From the NCBI GenBank assembly GCA_009926815.1, contig RFOC01000102.1, positions 1 to 7,378 of the forward strand: 7,378 nt of DNA. Reading direction: 5' to 3'. Both the position numbers and the translations under genes were made by a program. This document shows positions 1 through 5,773 of this stretch, one piece after another. This stretch comes from Planctomycetota bacterium (GTDB lineage: Bacteria > Planctomycetota > Phycisphaerae > Phycisphaerales > SM1A02). Position 1 is the first letter of the stretch. Every line of letters starts with the position of its first letter. The notes beneath the pieces are model-generated. The model did no database searches, was not told the origin of the DNA, and saw nothing but the letters and a program-made list of their open reading frames with translations.

Positions 1-23
1 CTGAATGGAAGGCCGATTTCAGC

Positions 24-40
24 GGGGGCTAGAATCCCCC
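24..40. repeat. Perfect 5-bp inverted repeat around the -10 box
   Basis: GGGGG at 24-28 and CCCCC at 36-40 flank the seven bases CTAGAAT. The repeat could form a small hairpin with the -10-like box in its loop, or could simply be a C-rich discriminator that happens to match an upstream G run. It lies at the start of the first gene. Confidence 0.35.
30..35 (+). promoter_or_regulatory. -10-like box TAGAAT of the Bax inhibitor-1 gene
   Basis: TAGAAT differs from the sigma-70 -10 consensus at one position and ends 8 bases before the ATG at 44. Transcription would start at about position 42-44, giving a leaderless or nearly leaderless mRNA, and no Shine-Dalgarno sequence is present. No convincing -35 hexamer is visible about 17 bp upstream. 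The box sits in the loop of a GGGGG/CCCCC inverted repeat. Confidence 0.5.
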
Positions 41-43
41 TCC

Positions 44-862
44 ATGAGCCTGCTTGAATCCTCCAATCCGGTCCTGGCGGAAGGCCGACTCGGCCCCGCC
101 CTTCGCAACGCCTCCCAGAGCCGTGACGCCGCCTCGGTGTCCGGCGTGATCAACAAGACCAGCTTCTGCCTGATGGTGGCGGTGGCCTTCGGGGCCATCG
201 GCCACTCGGTGGTGAAGGCCAACCCGGGCCTGCTGGGGGTGGTGAACATGGTCGCCTTCGTCGCTTCGCTGGCCGTGGGCTTCGCGATCTGGGGCCGGCC
301 TGCATGGGCCGCCGCGCTGGCGCCGATCTATGCCGCCGTGCAGGGCTTCTTCCTGGGTGCGGTGGCGCTGGTGCTGGACAGCCTGCTCAAGGCGAAGGGC
401 ATCCAGCTGGCTGGCGGCATCGCCCTGCAGGCCTTCCTGGTGACCGCGGGCGTGACCGCCGCGTGCCTGATCCTGTACCGCAGCGGGGCCGTGCGCATCA
501 GCCAGCGGGGCGCCTTCGTGCTGTGGTGCGCGGTGCTGGGGATCGCCATCACCTACCTGGTCTCGTTCGTGCTCAGCCTCTTCGGGATCAACACCGCCTT
601 CATCAGCCTGCCCACGCAGACGGGCTCCGGCAACGGCGCCATGATCGGCCTGGCCATCAATGGCGTCATCCTGGTGGTGGCGGCCCTCACCCTGGTGGCG
701 GACATCCAGCAGGTGGATGAGGCGGTGGCGGCGGGCGCCCCCTCCAGCACCGAGTGGTACCTGGCCTACGGACTGCTGGTGAGCCTGGTCTGGATCTACC
801 TGGAGAGCCTGAAGCTGGTGTTCCGGCTGGCCATGATCTTCGGCGGCGGGAAGCGGGATTGA
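44..862 (+). CDS. Bax inhibitor-1/YccA family integral membrane protein
   Basis: The 272-residue product is a seven-helix membrane protein of the bacterial Bax inhibitor-1-like group (TMBIM/YccA superfamily). Hydrophobic segments lie near residues 38-56, 62-84, 87-111, 126-146, 157-181, 200-219 and 237-262. After a polar N-terminus, residues 34-48 (GVINKTSFCLMVAVA) match the usual entry into helix 1. The C-terminal half has the family hallmark: an Asp at 220 (LTLVADIQQVDEAV), then a short loop with EWY at 237-239 and the helix LVSLVWIYLESLKL. Characterised relatives are pH-sensitive Ca2+ leak proteins or modulators of membrane proteases; which role applies here is unknown. I chose the ATG at 44 because it lies 8 bases after a TAGAAT box. 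An in-frame ATG at 5 would add 13 polar residues and lies upstream of that box. The stop overlaps the next start (TTGA). Family assignment is firm; cellular role is not. Confidence 0.9.
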   Translation: MSLLESSNPVLAEGRLGPALRNASQSRDAASVSGVINKTSFCLMVAVAFGAIGHSVVKANPGLLGVVNMVAFVASLAVGFAIWGRPAWAAALAPIYAAVQGFFLGAVALVLDSLLKAKGIQLAGGIALQAFLVTAGVTAACLILYRSGAVRISQRGAFVLWCAVLGIAITYLVSFVLSLFGINTAFISLPTQTGSGNGAMIGLAINGVILVVAALTLVADIQQVDEAVAAGAPSSTEWYLAYGLLVSLVWIYLESLKLVFRLAMIFGGGKRD

Positions 863-1803
863 GTTCCGAGGCTGGGGCCATCGCCTGGCGGATCGTGAAG
901 GCTGCCGGCTGGCGGCGAGCGGCCTGGCTTGCGGCGCTGCTCGTGGCCTCCTGGGTGGCTGCCCTGCTGGTGAGCACCCTCGTGGGCACGCTGGCCCGAG
1001 GCGGCGGTGAACTGATCCACCTGCAGGGCCGGGGCTCCCCACTGCCCTCCCTGGGCACTGCACTGGAGGAGTTTCCCAGGGCCTGGTGGCAGGCCATCGC
1101 TTCCACGGTTCGCAGCCTGTTCTTCCTGAACGACGATCCGCGGCCACTGATCGCCGTGTCGTGGATCTTCGTCCTGGGCCTGATCGTCTCGCCCATGCTC
1201 ATGTGCGTGCCGCTGGTGGGGCTGCAATCGCGACAGGGCCGGGGCGTGCCGCTGCGATGGTCGATCATCGGGGCCGGATCGCTCGGTGGCCTGATCGCGG
1301 TCGGACTGGTGATCACGCTGCTGGACATCCCACGCCTGATCGCTCGATGGAATGACGCTTCCGACCCCCTTGCACGCATGGATGGGTACGGCGTGACGGC
1401 GATGCTGCTCGTGGTCTGGGCGGTGGCCGGCGCCATCTGGGCCCACCTGCTCTCGCGGGCCGGCCGGTCCGAGGATCCGAGCCGGATCACCCGGCTCGTG
1501 CGAAGGCTGTTCGCGGGGACCTGCGTGGAACTGGCGCTGGCTGCGCCCACCTACGCGCTGTGCATGCGGCGTGATTCCTGCTGGTGCTCCTGGTTCAGCT
1601 GGTGGTCGATCGTGGGAGGCACGATCATCCTGACGGTGCTCTGCGGCCCCATGCTGGTGCTGCTGTGGACGCGCGAGGCGCGGCTGCAGTGGCTTCGCCG
1701 TGCATGCCCCAGTTGCGGCTATCCCTGCCGCAGCGGTTCCCCCGTGTGCACCGAGTGCGGCGAGCCGCTTTCCGCGATGGGCGGCGATAGCCTGCCCGCA
1801 TGA
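859..1803 (+). CDS. Unrecognised six-helix membrane protein with C-terminal zinc ribbon
   Basis: I do not recognise a named family. With the TTG start the product has 314 residues. Hydrophobic segments lie near 21-45, 97-122, 134-155, 179-198, 217-235 and 248-270. A compact C-terminal zinc ribbon follows, with C283-x2-C286 (CPSCGY) and C297-x2-C300 (CTECGE). A second cysteine group (C235, C241, C243) lies in the loop between helices 5 and 6, in a Trp-rich stretch. Membrane proteins with this type of ribbon tail are common and uncharacterised in planctomycetes. The TTG at 859 overlaps the preceding stop as TTGA, which suggests translational coupling; a GTG at 895 is the alternative and would shorten the N-terminus by 12 residues. 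The gene ends in an ATGA overlap with the NIF3 gene, so all three genes are probably co-transcribed. The ribbon may bind metal or nucleic acid, or mediate protein contacts; the sequence does not decide. Confidence 0.8.
   Translation: MSSEAGAIAWRIVKAAGWRRAAWLAALLVASWVAALLVSTLVGTLARGGGELIHLQGRGSPLPSLGTALEEFPRAWWQAIASTVRSLFFLNDDPRPLIAVSWIFVLGLIVSPMLMCVPLVGLQSRQGRGVPLRWSIIGAGSLGGLIAVGLVITLLDIPRLIARWNDASDPLARMDGYGVTAMLLVVWAVAGAIWAHLLSRAGRSEDPSRITRLVRRLFAGTCVELALAAPTYALCMRRDSCWCSWFSWWSIVGGTIILTVLCGPMLVLLWTREARLQWLRRACPSCGYPCRSGSPVCTECGEPLSAMGGDSLPA
1788..1793 (+). promoter_or_regulatory. -10-like box TAGCCT before the NIF3 gene
   Basis: TAGCCT inside the 3' end of the zinc-ribbon gene ends 6 bases before the NIF3 ATG. 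The context GATAGCCTGCCCGCATG closely matches the arrangement before the ROK gene (TACGCTGTCCCGCATG). It may be an internal promoter that lets NIF3 be transcribed alone as a leaderless message. Support comes only from this repeated pattern, since the hexamer itself is a poor -10 match. Confidence 0.3.
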
Positions 1804-2918
1804 TCGGAGAACTTGCCCTGGCGATGGAAGCGGTCGCACCCTCGCGCCTGGCCGCGGAGTGGGACAAGGTGGGACTGCTGCTGGGCGACCCTGCGCGGCC
1901 GCTTCGCAAGGCCCTGCTGTGCATCGACCTGACCGAGGAGACGCTGGCCGAGGCCCTGCGGCTGAAGTGCCAGGCGGTGGTGGCGTACCACCCGCCGATC
2001 TTCGAGCCGCTGACGCGGCTGACCGCGTGGGACCCGCGCGGGGCCCTGCTGCTGAAGGCCGCGGAGCGCGGCGTGGCCCTGCTCAGTCCGCACACCGCGC
2101 TGGATGCCGTGCAGGGCGGAGTGACGGACTGGCTGGCGGGCCTGCTGGGCCGCGGCGAGAGACGACCGATCGAGCCGGCCGAGGCTGGCCGTCCCACGGA
2201 ACGACTGAAGCTGGTCACCTTCGTGCCGGCATACGCCGTGCAGGTGGTGCGCGAGGCCATGGCGGCCGCCGGAGCGGGTCGCATCGGCGCCTACACGCAC
2301 TGCAGCTTCGAATCCCCGGGTCATGGCACCTTCCACGGAGGCGCGGGCACGAATCCGGCCGTGGGCCGGCGCGGGCGGCTGGAGCGCGTGGAGGAGATCC
2401 GCCTGGAGATGGTCTGCGGAAGGCGCGAGCGCATCGCCGCGGTGCGAGCGATCCGCTCGGCACATCCCTACGAGGAGCCGGCGATCGAGGTGCACGGCCT
2501 GGACCCCGGGATGGACGCGGCCCAGGGGCACGGGCGGATCGTGGAACTGGAGCGGCCATTGACGAGCGCGGATGCCCTGCGAAGGTTGCGGACGGGGCTT
2601 CGTCTGCCTGCGGGATCCATCCACATGGTCGAGGGCCGCCGCGGACGGAAGCACCGGCGCGTGGGCGTGGTGCCGGGCGCGGGGTTCTCGATGCTGGCGA
2701 AGGCCGCCGATCAGGGCTGCACGCTCTTCGTGACGGGCGAGGCCCGCCACCATGACCAGCTGGCGGCGCGGGCTCGCGGCTGCGACCTGCTTCTGGCCGG
2801 GCACACGCAGACGGAGCGGGGATTCCTGCCCATGCTGGCACGGATGCTCGAGCCGCATGTGCCGGGCGTGAAGCTGCTGGTCAGCAAGGCGGATGCACCG
2901 CCTGCCCGGCTGGCGTAG
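1800..2918 (+). CDS. NIF3-like dinuclear metal-centre protein with PII-like insert
   Basis: This is a NIF3/YbgI/YqfO-family protein, annotated elsewhere as GTP cyclohydrolase 1 type 2 homolog or Nif3-like dinuclear metal-centre hexameric protein. Its 372 residues match family members that carry the inserted PII/CutA-like domain. Residues 16-30 (RLAAEWDKVGLLLGD) open the first half. Probable metal ligands are H64, H98, D102, H335 and E339. The insert runs from about 135 to 236 and includes FVPAYAV, AGAGRIGAYTHCSF and HPYEEPAIEVHGL. The second half resumes near GRIVEL and has GEARHHDQLAA at 313-323. The first His of the usual HH pair is Tyr (Y63, AYHPPIF), and the last motif is GHTQTERGFLP; both resemble eukaryotic NIF3L1. 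The biochemical role of the family is unsettled, and it probably forms a cytosolic ring of subunits. The ATG at 1800 overlaps the upstream stop (ATGA). No Shine-Dalgarno sequence is evident, but a TAGCCT box lies 6 bases upstream. Confidence 0.93.
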   Translation: MIGELALAMEAVAPSRLAAEWDKVGLLLGDPARPLRKALLCIDLTEETLAEALRLKCQAVVAYHPPIFEPLTRLTAWDPRGALLLKAAERGVALLSPHTALDAVQGGVTDWLAGLLGRGERRPIEPAEAGRPTERLKLVTFVPAYAVQVVREAMAAAGAGRIGAYTHCSFESPGHGTFHGGAGTNPAVGRRGRLERVEEIRLEMVCGRRERIAAVRAIRSAHPYEEPAIEVHGLDPGMDAAQGHGRIVELERPLTSADALRRLRTGLRLPAGSIHMVEGRRGRKHRRVGVVPGAGFSMLAKAADQGCTLFVTGEARHHDQLAARARGCDLLLAGHTQTERGFLPMLARMLEPHVPGVKLLVSKADAPPARLA

Positions 2919-2960
2919 CGGCGGGCGTGAGGTGAGTCTGAGAAGTAGGCCCGTCCCTGT

Positions 2961-3944
2961 TCAGGAGGCGGAGAGGGTTTCCCGCGCCAGCATGGCGGCG
3001 CCGAGCAGCCCCGCATCGTCACCCAGTTCACTGGACCGGATCTCGCACTTCTGAAGGCTGGATGGGAAGACATGCTGCGAGACGCTCTCGCGCACCCGAT
3101 GAAGCCACGGCTTGCCCAGCGCCTCGGTGACCCCGCCGCCCAGGATGACCGTGGGCAGACTGAGCACCGTCAGGAAGTTCGCGATGGCCAGCCCCAGCAG
3201 GTCCGCCGCCGAATTGACCACCGAAGTGACCAGTGGATCGCCCTTCTGCAGGCACTCCGCGATCACGCCACTGCCGATCGAGGGCTCCCCCTCGTCCTGG
3301 CCCTTGAGGAATTCCCGAAGCATGGAGTCCGGGTAGTGACCCAGCAGCATGAGCATGCTGCGCACCATGGCGGTGCGGCTGCAATGCTCCTCCAGCTTGC
3401 GATGACCTGGACCCGCGCCCGGGAACATGACCACGTGACCGATCTCGCCCGCGGTGTGCAGCTGGCCACGGTACAGCCGCCCATCGAGGATGAATCCGCC
3501 ACCGATGCCGGTGCCCACCCACACGGCCATCAGGTCACCCCTGCCCTTGCCCGCACCCACGCGGCTCTCGCCGAAGGCGGCCACGTTCACGTCGTTGTCG
3601 ACCACCACCGGCAGGTCCAGCCTCTTCTCCAGGATCTCCCGCAGCGGAAGCCGCTTCCAGCCCAGGTTGCCGGCATGGATCACCACGCCCTTGTCCCAGT
3701 CGACGGCGCTCGGAGCGCCCACCCCCACGCCCGCGATCGACTTCACGGGCACCTTCGCCTCCTCGCAGGCGCGCTCGATGCCCTCCACAAGGCGGGCCAG
3801 CACCCGGTCACGGCCCTCGGTGGCCTTGGTCTTGCGCTTGCATCGACCCAGGATGCGGCCCTTGTCGTCCACCACGCCAATGGCCATGTTGGTGCCGCCA
3901 AGGTCCACGCCCACCACGGGGCCATCGCTGCGAAACTTGCCCAT
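2961..3944 (-). CDS. ROK-family sugar kinase (glucokinase-like)
   Basis: The 327-residue cytosolic protein has the ROK/ASKHA kinase layout. The first phosphate loop is DLGGTN (14-19). The sugar-binding region holds GAPSAVD and AGNLGW (77-82, 91-96). The catalytic Asp is in DNDVNVAAFGE (116-126, probably D118). VGTGIGGG (143-150) and ILGGGV (267-272) form the nucleotide-site loops, and GEIGH (166-170) supplies sugar and zinc contacts. It probably phosphorylates glucose or a related hexose or aminosugar at C6 using ATP; the exact substrate cannot be read from sequence. No DNA-binding N-terminal domain is present, so it is a kinase-type ROK rather than a NagC/XylR-type repressor. The zinc loop is degenerate: the three cysteines expected in CxCGxxGC are G176, G178 and K183, while H170 and E185 of the motif remain. 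It is divergent from gatC and convergent with the NIF3 gene, so it is probably monocistronic. The ATG has no Shine-Dalgarno sequence, but a TACGCT box lies 7 bases upstream. Confidence 0.92.
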   Translation of the reverse strand: MGKFRSDGPVVGVDLGGTNMAIGVVDDKGRILGRCKRKTKATEGRDRVLARLVEGIERACEEAKVPVKSIAGVGVGAPSAVDWDKGVVIHAGNLGWKRLPLREILEKRLDLPVVVDNDVNVAAFGESRVGAGKGRGDLMAVWVGTGIGGGFILDGRLYRGQLHTAGEIGHVVMFPGAGPGHRKLEEHCSRTAMVRSMLMLLGHYPDSMLREFLKGQDEGEPSIGSGVIAECLQKGDPLVTSVVNSAADLLGLAIANFLTVLSLPTVILGGGVTEALGKPWLHRVRESVSQHVFPSSLQKCEIRSSELGDDAGLLGAAMLARETLSAS

Positions 3945-3951
3945 GCGGGAC

Positions 3952-3957
3952 AGCGTA
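3952..3957 (-). promoter_or_regulatory. -10-like box TACGCT of the ROK kinase gene
   Basis: On the minus strand, GCTACGCTGTCCCGC immediately precedes the ATG, and TACGCT ends 7 bases before it. This spacing predicts transcription starting at or next to the start codon. No -35 match is evident. The box lies within the 51-bp divergent spacer and overlaps the position expected for the -35 element of gatC. Confidence 0.42.
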
Positions 3958-3961
3958 GCGG

Positions 3962-3972
3962 GTCACCTTGAC
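3962..3972. repeat. Small inverted repeat GTCA-N3-TGAC in the divergent spacer
   Basis: GTCA (3962-3965) and TGAC (3969-3972) form a perfect palindrome with 4-bp arms, centred at 3967. That is almost midway between the two opposing -10-like boxes of the ROK gene and gatC. It could be an operator half-site pair, but arms of 4 bp are short enough to occur by chance. Confidence 0.22.
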
Positions 3973-3979
3973 GCACCGA

Positions 3980-3985
3980 TACACT
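3980..3985 (+). promoter_or_regulatory. -10-like box TACACT of the gatCA operon
   Basis: GATACACTC lies just before gatC, with TACACT ending 10 bases before the ATG. Transcription would begin about 0-4 bases upstream of the start codon. There is no Shine-Dalgarno sequence. The nearby TTGACG at 3968 is only 6 bp from the box, so it is not a proper -35 element for it. Confidence 0.48.
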
Positions 3986-3995
3986 CGCCGCCCGC

Positions 3996-4304
3996 ATGAG
4001 CGAGGTCCATCCGCTGACCACGAAGGAGACGGCGCACGTGGCCCGGCTGGCCCGCCTGGACATCGCCGCAGACCGGCTCGAGGCCCTGCGCTCGCAGATG
4101 GCTGGCGTGCTGGGGCACGTGGCCAGGCTCAAGGCCATCGACGTCGAGGGCGTGGAGCCCATGACCACGCCCTTCGACCACGTGAACCGGCTCGATGCCG
4201 ACGAGCCTGGTCCGTGTCTGGCGATCGAGGACCTGCTGCGCAACGCGCCGGCCGTCGAGGGACGCTGCCTGGCGGTGCCCAAGGTGCTGGCGGAGGAGTC
4301 GTGA
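3996..4304 (+). CDS. gatC: Glutamyl-tRNA(Gln)/aspartyl-tRNA(Asn) amidotransferase subunit C
   Basis: GatC is the small scaffold subunit that holds GatA and GatB together in the GatCAB amidotransferase. That enzyme converts Glu-tRNA(Gln) and/or Asp-tRNA(Asn) to the correctly amidated forms. The 102-residue length is typical. Conserved elements are present in order: THVARLA-like ETAHVARLARLDI near 11-23, the helix ending LGHVARLKAIDVEGVEPM (39-56), an acidic DADEPG stretch near 67-72, and the C-terminal NAPAVEG...VPKVL tail that wraps GatA. The ATG at 3996 gives the normal N-terminus and follows a TACACT box rather than a Shine-Dalgarno sequence. The stop overlaps the gatA start by 4 bp (GTGA), so translation of the two subunits is probably coupled at 1:1. 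Confidence 0.95.
   Translation: MSEVHPLTTKETAHVARLARLDIAADRLEALRSQMAGVLGHVARLKAIDVEGVEPMTTPFDHVNRLDADEPGPCLAIEDLLRNAPAVEGRCLAVPKVLAEES
4292..4298 (+). promoter_or_regulatory. Strong Shine-Dalgarno sequence for gatA
   Basis: GGAGGAG at the end of gatC lies 2-4 bases before the GTG at 4301. It supports that GTG as the gatA start and allows re-initiation at the GTGA overlap. It is the only clear Shine-Dalgarno match before a gene in this window, which contrasts with the genes preceded by TAnnnT boxes. Confidence 0.6.
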
Positions 4305-5773
4305 GCGCCGCCTTCACCGACGCCACCGCCACGCGCGACGCCGTCCGCTCACGGAAGGCGAAGGCGCTGGAGGTGACGGCCTGGGCGATCGAGCGGGCCC
4401 GCCGCGCCAACCCGCGACTGAACGCCTTCCACGAGATCCTGGAGGCCGAGGCCCTGGAGCAGGCGGAGGCGGTCGATCGTCGCATCGCCGCGGGCCAGGA
4501 CCCGGGTCCGCTGGCCGGCGTGCCGGTGGCCGTGAAGGACAACATCGCCACGCGCCTGGGCCGGACCACCTGCTCGAGCCGCATGCTGGAGAACTACCGC
4601 TCGCCCTTCGATGCCACCTGCGTGGAGCGGCTGCGCGGCGCGGGCGCGATCGTGATGGGCAAGACCAACCTGGACGAGTTCGCCATGGGCAGCAGCAGCG
4701 AGCATTGCGCCTGGGGCCCGGTGCGGAACCCGTGGGACGACGAGCGCGTGCCCGGCGGCAGCAGCGGTGGCAGTGCGGCGGCGGCGGCGGCCGGCCTGTG
4801 CGGCGTGGCGCTGGGAAGCGACACGGGTGGAAGCATCCGACAACCGGCCTCGCTGTGCGGCTGCGTGGGCTTCAAGCCCACCTATGGGCGGATCAGTCGC
4901 TACGGCCTGGTGGCCTTCGGCAGCAGCCTGGACCAGATCGGGCCACTCACGGCCTCGGTGCGGGATGCGGCCCTGGCCTATTCGGTGATGGCTGGCGTGG
5001 ATCCTCGCGACAGCACCAGCGCCCCGGCGCCCGTGGAGGACCCCCTGAGCGCACTCGATCGCCCCATCGAGGGCCTGCGCATCGGCGTGCCCTCGCAGTA
5101 CCTCAGCCAGGCCAACGACCCCGACGTGAACGCGTGCGTGCAGGCCTCGCTTGACCGGATGGTCAAGGCCGGCGCCACGCTGGTGCCGGTGGAACTGCCG
5201 CTGACGGACGTGGGCATCAGCACCTACTACGTGATCGCCCCAGCCGAGGCCAGCGCCAATCTCGCCCGCTTCGACGGCATTCGCTACGGATTCCGCGCGA
5301 AGGCCCGCCCCGGCCAGTCCCTGGATGACCTGTACGCGGAAAGCCGCGGCCAGGGCTTCGGTCCCGAGGTGCAGCGGCGCATCATGCTGGGCACCTACGT
5401 GCTCAGCGCCGGCTACTACGACGCCTACTACGGTCGCTCGCTCAAGGTGCGACGTCTCATCAAGGCGGAGTTCGACAGGGCCTTCGAGACGTGCCACGTG
5501 ATCGCCGGCCCCGCCAGCCCCACCCCCGCCTTCCGCATGGGCGGTCTCGCCGATCCGCTGCAGATGTATCTCTGCGACGTCTACACGGTGAACACGAACA
5601 TCGCCGGCATCCCCGGCATCAGCGTGCCGGTGGGCTTCGTGCCACGCGATGGCAAGCCGCTGCCCGTGGGACTGCACCTGCAGGCCCCCGCCATGGCCGA
5701 TGCCCTGCTGCTTCGCGCCGCCGCCATGGTGGAGCGGCTGCACCCCGAGGCCGCTCAGCGACCCTCGGGCTGA
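4301..5773 (+). CDS. gatA: Glutamyl-tRNA(Gln)/aspartyl-tRNA(Asn) amidotransferase subunit A
   Basis: GatA is the amidase-signature glutaminase of GatCAB. It hydrolyses glutamine and channels ammonia to GatB for transamidation of mischarged tRNA. The 490-residue protein has the full catalytic triad: K79 (VAVKDNI), cis-Ser S154 (PGGSSGGSAAAAAAG) and nucleophile S178 (GSDTGGSIRQPAS). As I recall, these are the same residue numbers as in the Staphylococcus aureus enzyme. Other family blocks are KTNLDEFAMGSSSE (121-134), GFKPTYGRISRYGL (190-203), SLDQIGP (209-215) and the C-terminal NIAGIPGISVPVGF stretch. The GTG start overlaps the gatC stop and has a strong Shine-Dalgarno sequence; no ATG is available nearby. 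No gatB follows: the next gene is convergent and overlaps the last 19 bp of gatA. GatB must therefore be encoded elsewhere if the complex is functional. An ordinary amidase is unlikely given the linked gatC. Confidence 0.96.
   Translation: MSAAFTDATATRDAVRSRKAKALEVTAWAIERARRANPRLNAFHEILEAEALEQAEAVDRRIAAGQDPGPLAGVPVAVKDNIATRLGRTTCSSRMLENYRSPFDATCVERLRGAGAIVMGKTNLDEFAMGSSSEHCAWGPVRNPWDDERVPGGSSGGSAAAAAAGLCGVALGSDTGGSIRQPASLCGCVGFKPTYGRISRYGLVAFGSSLDQIGPLTASVRDAALAYSVMAGVDPRDSTSAPAPVEDPLSALDRPIEGLRIGVPSQYLSQANDPDVNACVQASLDRMVKAGATLVPVELPLTDVGISTYYVIAPAEASANLARFDGIRYGFRAKARPGQSLDDLYAESRGQGFGPEVQRRIMLGTYVLSAGYYDAYYGRSLKVRRLIKAEFDRAFETCHVIAGPASPTPAFRMGGLADPLQMYLCDVYTVNTNIAGIPGISVPVGFVPRDGKPLPVGLHLQAPAMADALLLRAAAMVERLHPEAAQRPSG
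5744..5769. terminator. Hairpin spanning the converging stop codons of gatA and the lipoprotein gene
   Basis: CCCGAGG (5744-5750) pairs perfectly with CCTCGGG (5763-5769). Inside, CGC (5752-5754) pairs with GCG (5758-5760) around a three-base loop, separated from the outer stem by a 1x2 bulge. The loop is the complement of the lipoprotein stop codon (5755-5757), and the gatA stop begins two bases after the structure. The placement suits a bidirectional terminator or 3'-end stabiliser for both convergent transcripts. No T-tract follows on either strand, so a classical intrinsic terminator is not demonstrated. Confidence 0.4.

Noticed and set aside
5..43. Extension of the Bax inhibitor-1 protein to an ATG at position 5
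   Set aside because: It would place the start upstream of the TAGAAT box and add 13 residues not typical of the family. The ATG at 44 fits better.
1719..2858. Long open frame opposite the NIF3 gene
   Set aside because: Antisense to a clearly recognisable NIF3 protein, with low-complexity composition and no motif.
2904..2953. Possible terminator between the converging NIF3 and ROK genes
   Set aside because: Two competing 5-bp stems share CGGGC at 2922-2926 (with GCCCG at 2904-2908 or 2949-2953), with loops of 13 and 22 bases and no T-tract. Too weak to call. The rest of the 42-bp gap shows nothing.
2909..2991. 7-bp inverted repeat GCTGGCG/CGCCAGC across the NIF3-ROK junction
   Set aside because: The arms are about 70 bases apart and lie in or beside the two coding ends; a match of this length is plausible by chance in GC-rich DNA.
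3968..3973. TTGACG as a -35 element for gatC
   Set aside because: It is only 6 bp from the TACACT box instead of about 17, so it cannot serve as the -35 partner; it probably belongs to the small palindrome or is chance.
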